A stretch of DNA of 32,955 nt, from IMG/VR virus record IMGVR_UViG_3300019776_000329, positions 1-32,955 of that record, one strand, 5' to 3'. Below are positions 13,592 through 22,900 of the stretch, piece by piece. The position numbers were made by a program, and so were the translations under genes. Numbering within the stretch: position 1 is the stretch's first letter; every line of letters starts with the position of its first letter. The stretch comes from a virus. The notes beneath the pieces are model-generated. The model made no database searches, had not been told where the DNA came from, and saw nothing but the letters and a program-made list of their open reading frames with translations.

Positions 13592-14001
13592 CACTTGGCC
13601 TCCATCTTCGCCCGCGCATTTGCGAGCGCCTGAACCACGAAGGCAGGCAGCTTGACGCCTGATCGGTCGGCGTTCTCGATGATCGAGATAACCTCGACCA
13701 AGCAGAACAGCCCGGCGACGTGCGGCCCGGCGTCGAAGGGTACGATTCCGACGTGGCACACCATATGCACCGCGCCCACTAGTACCCACATTTGCGCTTT
13801 CTTCACCATTCCGCGGCGCCCGGCGTCGGATGAAACCGAACCGTCGCCCCAGGCGGCGAGAACGCCGCTGGCGAAGTCTAATACTTGAAGCACCGCGAGT
13901 GCTATCACCAATGGCGATAATCCCCATATCAGGCCCAAAACCAGGCCAGGTAACGCGGCGATCTTCGCCTTTGCTGCGGACGTAGGCGCGGTGACGATCA
14001 T
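13591..14001 (-). CDS. Holin, phage_holin_4_1 (toxin secretion/phage lysis holin) type
   Basis: This encodes 136 residues. Family hallmarks are visible: hydrophobic spans at about 18-40 (LVLGLIWGLSPLVIALAV) and 70-85, the motif LDFASGVLAAW (41-51), SSDAGRRGMVKK (57-68), and a C-terminal LVEVISIIENADRSGVKLP (101-119). These holins form membrane lesions that time host lysis and release the endolysin. The start overlaps the upstream stop (ATGA), and the end overlaps the DUF3310 start. No endolysin is recognisable next to it. Confidence 0.8.
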   Translation of the reverse strand: MIVTAPTSAAKAKIAALPGLVLGLIWGLSPLVIALAVLQVLDFASGVLAAWGDGSVSSDAGRRGMVKKAQMWVLVGAVHMVCHVGIVPFDAGPHVAGLFCLVEVISIIENADRSGVKLPAFVVQALANARAKMEAK

Positions 14002-14450
14002 TTCACCCGCTCTCGTAGCTCGGCCGCGTAGTTGGTCGGGTTCCGAACGAATGCCGCGATTTCAGTGCCAGCGCATAAGCCTACGGCCTCACCGCTTGGC
14101 TCGTCGCTGACTGCCTGCACTCGCAGCATTCGCTTCGGAGCCCACTTGAAGGGGCCGACGTTGACAACCTCGTCGTAGGGCTCGACCTTGAAATTTGGCC
14201 CAAGCACCTCGCGCACTTTGCGCAGCGCGAGAGCGGCGGTGTTGACGGTGGCGAATTCGAGGGTGTTGTTCTTCCACCACATCGACAGAAAAGCGCCGTA
14301 GGTGGTCACATCCTCGTAAAAGTAGCCGCTGGGCGTCAGCACGTCCTCGGGCAGCACGCCAGGCTTGGCAAAGCTGTCGTACTTGCCCGGCTGCATTACC
14401 CATAGCTGGTTTGCGTCGTCAAGCCACGCTCGGTCGTCAATCTTTCGCAT
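13998..14450 (-). CDS. Hypothetical protein upstream of the holin
   Basis: This encodes 150 residues with CAGGAGCAACCG before the ATG, a variant of the leader shared with capsid and tail-tube genes. The protein is a soluble mixed alpha/beta sequence rich in Trp and Tyr (DANQLWVMQPGKYDSF, YFYEDVTTYGAFLSMWWKNN). It ends in a basic helix. No catalytic motif is visible, so I cannot call it an endolysin even though it sits directly before the holin. A DNA-binding or regulatory role is equally open. Confidence 0.55.
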   Translation of the reverse strand: MRKIDDRAWLDDANQLWVMQPGKYDSFAKPGVLPEDVLTPSGYFYEDVTTYGAFLSMWWKNNTLEFATVNTAALALRKVREVLGPNFKVEPYDEVVNVGPFKWAPKRMLRVQAVSDEPSGEAVGLCAGTEIAAFVRNPTNYAAELRERVK

Positions 14451-14641
14451 CGGTTGCTCCTGTCGGGCGTCGGCATGCCCTCAAAAATAGGTTAATTCTG
14501 TGTGCGTGAAACAAAAAAGCACTTTTTTACGCGAAGAACTTGAAACGGTACCGTACTATTAGTCACAATGTGGCCAGAATGGAACTATTTCGACGCCTTC
14601 GCCTATACCTTCGCCGCCCGTTGCGTGCCGCCTACGCGCGG
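14451..14641. promoter_or_regulatory. AT-rich gap with palindromes, possible promoter region of the lysis/accessory genes
   Basis: These 191 bases separate the propeller gene from the genes leading to the holin and are visibly richer in A+T than their surroundings. They hold a perfect 10-bp palindrome ACGGTACCGT (14545-14554) and an A/T-rich inverted repeat AAAAAAGCACTTTTTT, which could weakly terminate transcription in either direction. On the plus strand TTGAAA is followed after 18 bases by CACAAT. No clear minus-strand sigma-70 promoter stands out. The shared leader for the 13998-14450 gene occupies the left edge. Confidence 0.4.
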
Positions 14642-16075
14642 TCAGTATGCGTAGTTGGCGCAGCAGCAGGCGTTGACCTGCCCGCGCCAGAAATGGATGG
14701 TGTCAAGCCCATCTAGCCCGCTGACAGTTCCGACCCATCCGATGTTTTGGTTTAAGTCGGTTCCGCTTAGATCGCCGATAGCGGACCACTTTAGAATATT
14801 GTTTTGCTGGTATGGGCCGAGGTATCCGTACCCATACGCCTCAAACGTGCTCCATAGTTCCGTGGGCGCATCCCACGCGCCAGCGCCAGCGTACCGCTGC
14901 GCGTAAACCCCATAGCGGTTATTCGATGGTGCCGTGAATGTCCCGAAGCCGCCAGCGAGGCAGTAAAGATCAGCCCCGTTCGTAACGAAACACGGCGTCC
15001 CGCTGTCGCCGTAGCTGACATACGCAGTGTCCCAATCAGTCGATCCAATATCCTCGACCGTCCACGATGGCGCCGACGTTGCCGACGGAGCACGGAACGC
15101 CGCGATCTTCCATTGACGGAATGGAGATCCGGCCGGGGACCACAGCCACACCGACTGAACGAAGATCACCTCTGAGCCGAACACTGTGACGAACCCGTTG
15201 TAGTTCTGGAAGTCGGCCGTCAACGCCCTCCAGCCACCCGGCCAGGACGCAAAGAGGTTAGTTACGGTGCCGAGAGTCGAGCCGCTAAGTTCGCGCGTCC
15301 AGCGGGCGCCAGTGCCAGCGGTGGCATAGTCGCCAGCCTTGGCAATGAAGCGCACGGTAGAGCCGTAGGCAATGCAGCGCTCCGGGTCAACCGCCGTTGA
15401 CGTCGAGGACGTGAAGACGACATTACTGGTCGATGTCCACGTCAGCGAAGACGTGTTGAACACGGAATACATGGACCGGTGCGGGCTTGCGGTTTCGTCG
15501 GTGTCCGAGTGGAAAACGACGATTTCATCGCTTCCCCGATAGCACGCATCGACGGAAATGTTGTTGATTAGATTGACTGAGGCGCTTGTCAGTTCGCGGA
15601 TCGGCCCGCCGCTGGTGATAGCAGTCCCCCAGGTATCCGTCGCGCAGTCGAAGGCAATGGCGCGTATTTCGTCAAACTGGTAGCCATAAACGCCGGGCGA
15701 TACCTCATCGTGCTCTCCGTAATCGAAAAACACCCAGATTTTTGAGCCAATCTGAACCGCAGCTTCGCCATAGGCGGAGGAGCCGTATTTGCCGCCGATT
15801 GGCTGATTGCCCATGTCCAACTGCGTCCACGTTTGCCCGCTGTCGGTGCTGCGAGAGATAATCCACGTGCGGCGGTAGTAATACGGGCTGAAGCCGTCGA
15901 TTTCGTTTCCGTCGTAATCCCACGCGAGCGAGTACAGCGCGGAGCCATAGCGCCATACCCGCTGATAATTGGCGGGCTCGTTGTCGTTGCCGTAGCCAGT
16001 GGATCGGTAATAAGCATCTACGCTCCAGCCTGAAATCGGACCTACGACTACATTTGGCGCAATAGATGCAGACAT
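14642..16075 (-). CDS. Beta-propeller receptor-binding/sialidase-like protein
   Basis: This encodes 477 residues with GAGG seven bases before the ATG. A classic Asp-box S-T-D-S-G-Q-T-W is at 76-83, as in sialidase-type (BNR) propellers. The rest is rich in Trp, Tyr and Gly with repeated strand-turn patterns (IGSKIWVFFDYGE, AYGSTVRFIAKAGD, GSEVIFVQSVWLWSP). Catalytic sialidase arginines are not clear, so a sugar-binding tail-tip protein is more likely than an enzyme. The C-terminus is unusual, with three adjacent Cys (NACCCANYAY). It lies after tail genes, in the usual place for receptor-binding proteins. Confidence 0.6.
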   Translation of the reverse strand: MSASIAPNVVVGPISGWSVDAYYRSTGYGNDNEPANYQRVWRYGSALYSLAWDYDGNEIDGFSPYYYRRTWIISRSTDSGQTWTQLDMGNQPIGGKYGSSAYGEAAVQIGSKIWVFFDYGEHDEVSPGVYGYQFDEIRAIAFDCATDTWGTAITSGGPIRELTSASVNLINNISVDACYRGSDEIVVFHSDTDETASPHRSMYSVFNTSSLTWTSTSNVVFTSSTSTAVDPERCIAYGSTVRFIAKAGDYATAGTGARWTRELSGSTLGTVTNLFASWPGGWRALTADFQNYNGFVTVFGSEVIFVQSVWLWSPAGSPFRQWKIAAFRAPSATSAPSWTVEDIGSTDWDTAYVSYGDSGTPCFVTNGADLYCLAGGFGTFTAPSNNRYGVYAQRYAGAGAWDAPTELWSTFEAYGYGYLGPYQQNNILKWSAIGDLSGTDLNQNIGWVGTVSGLDGLDTIHFWRGQVNACCCANYAY

Positions 16076-16132
16076 AAAAATACCTCAGGCTACGACATCA
16101 TAGACGATTGTGGGGGCGGTGGAGGGCATGGG

Positions 16133-16747
16133 TTAGGACTTGGCGACGCCGTAGCAGCGGATGGTGCCGGACGTGATGTTACCGGAGGATGCGAGGAAGT
16201 GAAACCCGGTGATCGCGGTATTGGCTTCGTATGCCCCGGCGAGGGTGTGCTTGATGCGCGTGCCAGCCGCGCTGCGGAACACCACGTCCCCGACGATGGC
16301 CTTATGCTTCGACGCGCTTTGCGGGTCGAATAGCTTGATGCTGCCGATCAGCCCGAACGCCGAAGCGTTGCCAATGCCGTTGGTTTCGGCGAGGATAATC
16401 GACGTTGCGCCCGTCGCGCCACCGACGCCGCCCGTGCCGGAGTCGAAGCGGTAATCCCAATACGAATAGCTAGCGGTGCTGACGTAGGTCGAGCCGTTAT
16501 CGGTCGAAACGCGCATGAGCAGGGTCGCGCCGTCAGTGGCGGGCAGGATGTTGACGAACTCAATCAGATATTCATCGTAGGTGCCGGAGATGCAGGCCGT
16601 AAACGCGAGCGTGGCGGATGCGGAGGCGGTTTTCGACTCCAGCAGGACGAGCGCGCCAGCCGTGGAGCTTCCGCCACCACCCTGCCCCGGCGCGGGGATC
16701 TGGGCAAACGCGGCGAGCGAGGCGAGGAGAAGGATGAGGATGTGCAT
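16133..16747 (-). CDS. Signal-peptide-bearing tail-fibre-type protein
   Basis: This encodes 204 residues from ATG 16747; GGAGGGAG lies eight bases upstream, which rules out the longer frame. Residues 1-15 (MHILILLLASLAAFA) are a signal peptide, with Q-I-P-A-P following. After a Gly/Ser linker the mature part matches a domain common in phage fibres: LVLLESKTASASATLAFTAC, YDEYLIEFVNILPATDGATL, and at the end GNITSGTIRCYGVAKS. In other phages I know this domain without a signal peptide. The export signal suggests display outside the cytoplasm or a membrane-linked assembly route. Confidence 0.65.
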   Translation of the reverse strand: MHILILLLASLAAFAQIPAPGQGGGGSSTAGALVLLESKTASASATLAFTACISGTYDEYLIEFVNILPATDGATLLMRVSTDNGSTYVSTASYSYWDYRFDSGTGGVGGATGATSIILAETNGIGNASAFGLIGSIKLFDPQSASKHKAIVGDVVFRSAAGTRIKHTLAGAYEANTAITGFHFLASSGNITSGTIRCYGVAKS

Positions 16748-16749
16748 GG

Positions 16750-17223
16750 TTAGTTCTCCCTCCAATACAGAGCGCTCTTGCACGTCGCGCTCGATCCGGT
16801 GGTGATCGACAGCGAGACGTTGCGCGTGGTGCCTAGGCCGCTGAATGAGATGTGCGAGAGGTCGAGGGTAAAGGGGGTGTTAGCCGAGAAAGTGTACGCC
16901 ACCGAGACAGCCGTGCCCGCGCCTACGTCGCTCGATGTGTACGCCGTCAGGACCGACGCCGTGCCGCCTGGATTGACAGGCGAGGGCGTAGCGGCGGTGT
17001 TCGCGGGCGCCGTGCCACCGACGAGAACGGTGACGGTACCGGCGACGGTGCACTCGACCACGCCAGCGGCCATGCGGACGACGGCGGGCGTCGTCTGGTT
17101 CTGCTGAATGGTTAGCTTGTCGGCCGTCATCGAGGCGGTAGATGTCTTGATAACGTGCGTCGCTTGCACGCCGCTTTGTGCCCACGCGGAGGCCGCGCAG
17201 AGCAATAGAATCAGGGTCTTCAT
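16750..17223 (-). CDS. Secreted Ig-like/fibre-like protein with signal peptide
   Basis: This encodes 157 residues from ATG 17223, preceded by AGGAG; a longer frame lies across the upstream gene and is rejected. Residues 1-16 (MKTLILLLCAASAWAQ) are a signal peptide with a likely cut after AWA. The mature domain is beta-rich and small-residue-rich (VVECTVAGTVTVLVGGTAPA, VSVAYTFSANTPFTLDLSHI), like a small Ig-type or fibre module. It ends with a Cys-containing strand. Directly before it lies the 148-residue tail-associated gene and directly after it the second fibre-type secreted protein. Confidence 0.65.
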   Translation of the reverse strand: MKTLILLLCAASAWAQSGVQATHVIKTSTASMTADKLTIQQNQTTPAVVRMAAGVVECTVAGTVTVLVGGTAPANTAATPSPVNPGGTASVLTAYTSSDVGAGTAVSVAYTFSANTPFTLDLSHISFSGLGTTRNVSLSITTGSSATCKSALYWREN

Positions 17224-17231
17224 TGGGGCTC

Positions 17232-17678
17232 CTATTTGTAGAGGATGTTGATGATGATGTCGTTGGCCGAGGGTGCGCCGGTGTCGTTGTCGGCGAGGCC
17301 AGTGGTAGCGGCTGCGGTGATGGCGGTGGCGAAGGTAGCGGGGAATGAAGGGTTCCACTCGAAGACTTTCTGAGCCTCCAGTGGGATCGTGATCACGGGC
17401 GTGGTGGTGCCAACGGTAACGTTTGCGGCGGTGGCGTTGTAGAGCTTCAGGTACCGCACAGCGGCGTTTGCGTTGTAGCCCTTGATTGAGTACACCTGGC
17501 CCGCCGTCGCCTTGACCTCCTCCTCGGATTCGTCGAGGTCGAGGCTGCGGAAGATGGAGCATCCGCCCGCGATGGCGGCGTCTACGTAGTGGCGCGGCGT
17601 GTAGACGCTGCTGTTATCCTTGGCGGCGACGGTGACCGTGGAGCCTGCCGCATTTACTAGGGAGAAATTGTCTGCCAT
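17232..17678 (-). CDS. Tail-associated hypothetical protein
   Basis: This encodes 148 residues; its start overlaps the hub gene stop (TAATG). The protein is beta-rich and soluble (FSLVNAAGSTVTVAAKDNS, VYSIKGYNANAAVRYLKLYN, PVITIPLEAQKVFEWNPSFP) and ends IIINILYK. It resembles small proteins encoded beside phage tail-tip genes, which often bind the baseplate or fibres, but I cannot name a family with certainty. Confidence 0.6.
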   Translation of the reverse strand: MADNFSLVNAAGSTVTVAAKDNSSVYTPRHYVDAAIAGGCSIFRSLDLDESEEEVKATAGQVYSIKGYNANAAVRYLKLYNATAANVTVGTTTPVITIPLEAQKVFEWNPSFPATFATAITAAATTGLADNDTGAPSANDIIINILYK

Positions 17679-19912
17679 TAGATCACCGCCATGATGGTTG
17701 TTGTCGTTTCTGCCGAGCCATCGAACATGAGGCCCGAGGTTTCAGCGTTGCGTTGCCGCGCCGCGATTTTGATATTGAGCCCTTCGGCCGCGCCCGCCGT
17801 GGTCACGTCAAAGCGGAACCGGTCGCCACGGAGCAGCGCGAGGCCGCGCGCCGAGATGTCCGTATAGAACTGCACCGCCGTTGCGCCCGAAGGGAACGTA
17901 AAGCCGCCAGCCGTGAAGATTGAGACGGGCGTTTCGCCGTCTGAGAAGACTTTGATGTCCGCTTCGAGGTCCGCTGTCGGCGCGGTCTTGCAGGACACGG
18001 AAACCTCGAAAACGCCGCCTGGCTGATGGACGTGAGGCCAAAATGGAGCAACGTCGGTGCCGGTGGTGACCACATCGCAGCCGCCCATCCCCGCATAGAA
18101 ATACTCCACGTCGCCCCCAGGCGAGCCCGCGGATGATCCGGCCGCGCCGCCACCGCCAGAGAGTTCCCGGAACCACTGGAGCAGGGACTTGGTGACCGAG
18201 CCGTGGAACATCTCGACCTCATAGCGGAACTGCCAATTGGAGCTATCTACGCTGCCGATGGTGCGCATGTTGATAGTCCGCACCAGATAGTCGTCCTGCT
18301 GCGCGGCCCAGCCATCCAGCCGCATCGACTGGTATTGCCCCGGCTGGAGGTTCTTCGCCTCTGGCTCCAGATAGTCGTTGGTGACGTAGTTGCACTTCAG
18401 CGGCACCGTCGATCGCTCGGCGAGGATCGCGTCGGCGACGGCCTGCGCGTCAGAGCGAGACAGGAGCCGGTCGATTTCAAACAGCTTTTCATAGCGGCCG
18501 CTGCTGCCCTCAATGGCCGCGCGTGCGGCGATTTCGCCCGCCGCCTCGGCGGTGACGTACTCGACGGAGATGCCGGAGTATTCGACGTTGAGCGTATCGG
18601 ACGACGACAGCGCCACGCCGTCCGGGTCCTGTCTGATTTCCTTCGACCCTTGCGCCCAATACCAATCACGCCCGGTGTCTACGTCGAGGACGCCAACGGT
18701 GTTGGGCGTGCCGTTGACGTTGATCGTGGGTTGCGAGGCGAGCGGATAGGCTAGTTCGAAACTGGTAGTCGAGCCGTCGCCGACGAACGACTCGGATTGA
18801 GATTCTCGGATGGTCTGCTGAGACTTGACGACGACGACGTTGCAATAATCCTCGTCCGTCTCAGTGACCGACAGGGACTCGATGTTGCTCGCTCCGCTGG
18901 CGATCTGGAACGGCGCCGCTTCGGTCGTTGGCAGGATCAGGCGGAGGGTTTTCCCGGTGTCCACCCAGAAGCGTTTACCAGCGAGTTTGGCGACTTCCGT
19001 CAGCGAACCGGCTACGGTGTCATAGGCCACGCGAAACGACGCGATATCGACGGCGGTAATCGTGTCCAGCACGATCCCCTCATCCGTGAGGCAGCGTGTG
19101 TTGAGGTCGCCCGCGATGGCGTTGTCGGTTGAGCCGGTGTACTCGGCCACGCCGGATAGACGGCGCTCGAGAATGAAATTGTAATCGGTCGCCGCGATGT
19201 CGCAGAACAGGGCCGGCGAGTTGGCATCGGGCTTGCGGCGTGTCACGCTGCGGATGATGCCGCCGAACAGAACGACCCAATAATCGAAGCCGAGGTCGAT
19301 GGTGTCGAGGTTTGGCAGCGGCCCGTTTAGTGGTTCGCGCTTCAACTCGTTGGTGTCGAGGTCGAGGTAATACTGCTTGCCGGAGTCAACGCCCCAGATG
19401 CCGAAGGTTTGCGGGAGGATGGAGTTGGCGACGACCGACAGGATGTTCGTAGCCGTCTGCGGCAGCGCCCAGGTATCCTCCACGCCGTCGCCGACGATCT
19501 GGAATTCCGTCGCGTGCGACTGGCGAATGATTATGGGTTGACCGACGCTCGGGTACCATGTGCCCAGGTCCACGTCGAGAACAGCGCCGGTTACGGGCGT
19601 CCCAAGCGGGTCTTGGTACAGGTTTTTGGTGCCTAACTCCCAATACCAATCTTTGCCCGTGTCGATGCCGTAGAGTCCGACGGTCTTAGCGACCGAGGAG
19701 ACGGTTACGCTGGGGATGTTGGCCGGAATGCGCGTCAACTCGAACTGCTGAAGCACGCCGTCGCCCGTGATGGTCTGCGTTTCTCCGTCGAGGGAGACGC
19801 TAGCAAGGTCCGCAGTCCAAGTTTCTCCGAGGGTCTTAGCGATCGAGATTTCGGCGCCGGCGAAGATGTTGGAGTTCTTCACCTCGCCGTTGATGAGTAC
19901 CTCGATGCTCAC
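17678..19912 (-). CDS. Tail hub/tip protein with three inserted domains
   Basis: This encodes 744 residues from GTG 19912, overlapping the tape measure stop (GTGA). The order tape measure then large beta-rich protein is typical for the central tail-tip/baseplate hub. Three copies of a domain of about 70 residues are visible: at about 50-118 (GIDTGKDWYWELGTKNLYQD), 141-210 (GVDSGKQYYLDLDTNELKRE) and 378-448 (DVDTGRDWYWAQGSKEIRQD). Each begins with GDG and ends with a strand. The rest has hub-like patterns (VRTINMRTIGSVDSSNWQFR) and a Gly/Ser linker at about 577-596. The hub role is inferred from position and size. Confidence 0.65.
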   Translation of the reverse strand: MSIEVLINGEVKNSNIFAGAEISIAKTLGETWTADLASVSLDGETQTITGDGVLQQFELTRIPANIPSVTVSSVAKTVGLYGIDTGKDWYWELGTKNLYQDPLGTPVTGAVLDVDLGTWYPSVGQPIIIRQSHATEFQIVGDGVEDTWALPQTATNILSVVANSILPQTFGIWGVDSGKQYYLDLDTNELKREPLNGPLPNLDTIDLGFDYWVVLFGGIIRSVTRRKPDANSPALFCDIAATDYNFILERRLSGVAEYTGSTDNAIAGDLNTRCLTDEGIVLDTITAVDIASFRVAYDTVAGSLTEVAKLAGKRFWVDTGKTLRLILPTTEAAPFQIASGASNIESLSVTETDEDYCNVVVVKSQQTIRESQSESFVGDGSTTSFELAYPLASQPTINVNGTPNTVGVLDVDTGRDWYWAQGSKEIRQDPDGVALSSSDTLNVEYSGISVEYVTAEAAGEIAARAAIEGSSGRYEKLFEIDRLLSRSDAQAVADAILAERSTVPLKCNYVTNDYLEPEAKNLQPGQYQSMRLDGWAAQQDDYLVRTINMRTIGSVDSSNWQFRYEVEMFHGSVTKSLLQWFRELSGGGGAAGSSAGSPGGDVEYFYAGMGGCDVVTTGTDVAPFWPHVHQPGGVFEVSVSCKTAPTADLEADIKVFSDGETPVSIFTAGGFTFPSGATAVQFYTDISARGLALLRGDRFRFDVTTAGAAEGLNIKIAARQRNAETSGLMFDGSAETTTTIMAVI

Positions 19913-22900
19913 TTAGACAGGCCCTTCTGCTTGAACCGAATAACGGCCGTCTCAAACATCTTTTCGACGGTCTGCTGGTTGACTCCGCCCAGGTTTGCGC
20001 CGCTGAAGTCGAAGTAGAACGAGTCCCCGCCACCGCCGCCCGCGAAGGCTAGTGAGCCGCCGTCTTCGAGCTTGATTCCGAGTTGCCGGAACTCAATGAG
20101 GCGCTGATGGATGTCGGCCAGCTTGGGTAGGAATTCGTTGGTTTTTTCGAGGAGTGAGAGCGTATAGGCTTCGGTGTAGCGGCTGGACTTTTCGATTAGG
20201 TCGAGGGTCTTATTCATGCCCTTCATCTGGAAATTGCCAACGATGCCGGAGATGAGTGAGCCGACCGCAGCAGCAGCGCCAACAATGGCCGTTGCGCCTT
20301 GACCGGCCACCTTGCCAGCACTTGAGCCAATGGACCCAAGCGAGGCACCGGCAGACGCCGCCGAGCCTGCCGCTTGCGCGCCACCACCAGCAGCGCTGAA
20401 GATTACGCCGCCAGCTTTTGCGCCGGAGCCAAACAGCCCCCCGATAGATGAGGCGATTCCGCTAAACACTGACTTTGAGGTATTGCCGATGCCGAACAGG
20501 GTTTTCCCAAGCTTGGACAGCGCCCCCTCAATCAGCAGCCGCGTGATGCTCTTCGCCACGTCAGCAGCAATGTTCTTCAACGCCTCCATCGCGCGGAACG
20601 AGAGCGACGTGCGCTTGACGGCATCGGCCATCTGTTGATTCACCGCCGCCATCTTGCGCTGGTTCTCCGTCAGCGCCGCCGTGACGTTCTGGCCCTTCTT
20701 TTGCGCGGCCGTCAGCTTTTCTTGCTCGGCGCGGAGGCTTGCAAGCTGGTCCTCAAAGCGCGACGTGTCGGCAATCGGCTTCGAGAACAGCAGGTCGATG
20801 GCGGAGTTGCTGACGCTGCGGGAGAGGTCGGTGATGATCGTCGAGACTTGCTGGAGGCCGCGGGAAAGTCGCTCGGTTTTCTGCGTCGTCTTGCCCAGCA
20901 GTTCGTCAATGACGCGCTGCGCCTCGATGATGTCGTTGCCGCTGACGGCGGCCGGGTCGATCTTGTTTGCCGCCTTAAGTGCGTCAAGTTCTTTTTGGAG
21001 TTGCGCGGCCTTCTGTCGCTTCACCGCGTCAAGCGTGATCCCGAGTTCCTTCGCCGAGTCTTCGACGCCAAAGCCCTTGGGGAGTTCAGGAAACCCGATT
21101 GGCTTTTGAATCTGCTTGATCGCGTCGGACGCGGCGAGCGCTTCAGATTCGCGGAGCGCCGCGCGCAGTGACGCTGCGTAGTCCTCTGTGCGGCGGGCAA
21201 GGTCGGCAAAATCGCGGGTATTGTTGACCACTACCCGGTCGAGATTCCCGCCCTCTGTGATGAACCTGCGGACTACATCGTTAGCGAGGTCGAGGCGCCT
21301 GCCCAGGACGGTTCCGGCCGTCACATACTCGTACATCGCATCCTTGACGCGACCAATGGCAGATTTCAGGCGTTCCTGCGCCTCGACGCCGACGAGCGAC
21401 GAGCCGGAAAAACGGCCGATAATGTCGCCGCCGTTGGATAGCTCGCGCTTCCATGCGGCCGTTGCCTGCGCGTTGTCGTTGACGGAGCGCGCGAGTTGCG
21501 ACGTGTTGCTCAGGGCGGCGAACGAGGAAACGGTGATCTTGTTTTCAGCCGCAGCCGTCTCACCAGTCGCCGCGGCCAGCGCCTTCATCGCGTCGGCTAG
21601 TTCCTTGCGGACGATGGCAAGGTCTTTGCCGACGTTCTGGCCGGAGGCTTGCAATTCAAGCAGGGATCTCTCGGCGGTGCGGAGCTTGTCGATTTCCTGC
21701 CGGTAGCTTTCAAAGCCGCGCTTAATCCCGGCATCGCCGAGAATCGCATTGATCGACTTCAGTTGCGGCCCGATAATGGAATCGACGCGGAATAGCTTTA
21801 ACTCTTCGGCGACCTTGCCAGTGTCGATTTTGATCTTGGCGGTGCCAATGCCCTGAATAGCTTCGGCGGCGCCATTGGCGGCGGCGGTGAAATCGCGTAG
21901 CTTTGCGGTCTCGGCGTCGTAGCCCTGGATCTTGATGATTTCCTGTCGCCCGCCATTTAACAAGCGGTCGCGCTCATCGGCTAGATCCTTGGTGCGAGCT
22001 TTCAGGTCACTGATGGCCGAAGCGGTCTGCGCAATCGAAACGATTACAGCGGCCCCAAATAAAGAGCCCACGGCCGTGACTGCCGCGCCTGCCACCGTTG
22101 CGATTCCACCGATAGCCCGAGAAACGCCGCCAATGGCGGCTGAAATTGGACCAGCAGACACGGTAATAGCGCCCAAGGCAATCGCTACGTTTTGCAGTGG
22201 GGCGGGCAGTTTGGAGAAAACGTCAATCGCATCCGCAGCGGCGCCGGCCAGCGCCTCCAGCTTCGGAATCAGCGCAACCACCGCAGGCAGCAACTTCGCG
22301 CCCACGCGCGCCGAGGCTTGGTCGATCGTGTCGCTGAGGTTCTCGAAGGCGTTCTGCGGCCCGCCGACTACCTGCTTGAGCTTTTCAAGTTCGGCGACGA
22401 CCTTGCCGACGAACTCCTGCGAAGACACGCCGAGTTTCTGCAAAACTTCGGTGTCAGCCGTTCCGAACGCCGCCTGGATAGCCTTGCGGATCTGCGGGAC
22501 GCGCTCGGCAAGCTGATTGATTTCCTCAGCGCTAATCTTGCCTTTGCTGGCGATCTGCGACAGGGCGAGCGTCACGCCGTCGAGGTCGGCCTTGCCCTTG
22601 CCGACAGTGGCGAGGGCGTTGCCGAACGCCTTCAGCGCCCGCTCGGATGTCTGCGCGGAGAATCCAGCCGCTTGCAAGCGGATCGAACCTTCGATGGCGT
22701 CGCGGAAGCCGAGTCCGGGGAGTTTGGCGACTTCGCGCAGGGACACCAGTTGCGCTTGCGCGGCTTCAGCGGAGCCGGAAACGGCCTCTAGGCCGCGAGT
22801 GAGGGAGTCGAGGGAGGTGGCAGAGCGGACAGTGGCAGCGGCGAGCGCGGCGACGGGGGCGGTGATGCCGAGGGAGAGGGTGCCGCCGAGAGAACCGAGT

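Noticed and set aside
14568-14654. 28-residue plus-strand frame with a possible promoter upstream
   Set aside because: No ribosome site, overlaps the propeller gene end, and the promoter match is weak.
20635-21171. Plus-strand frame of 178 residues within the tape measure gene
   Set aside because: Arg/Leu-rich antisense shadow of the helical tape measure sequence.
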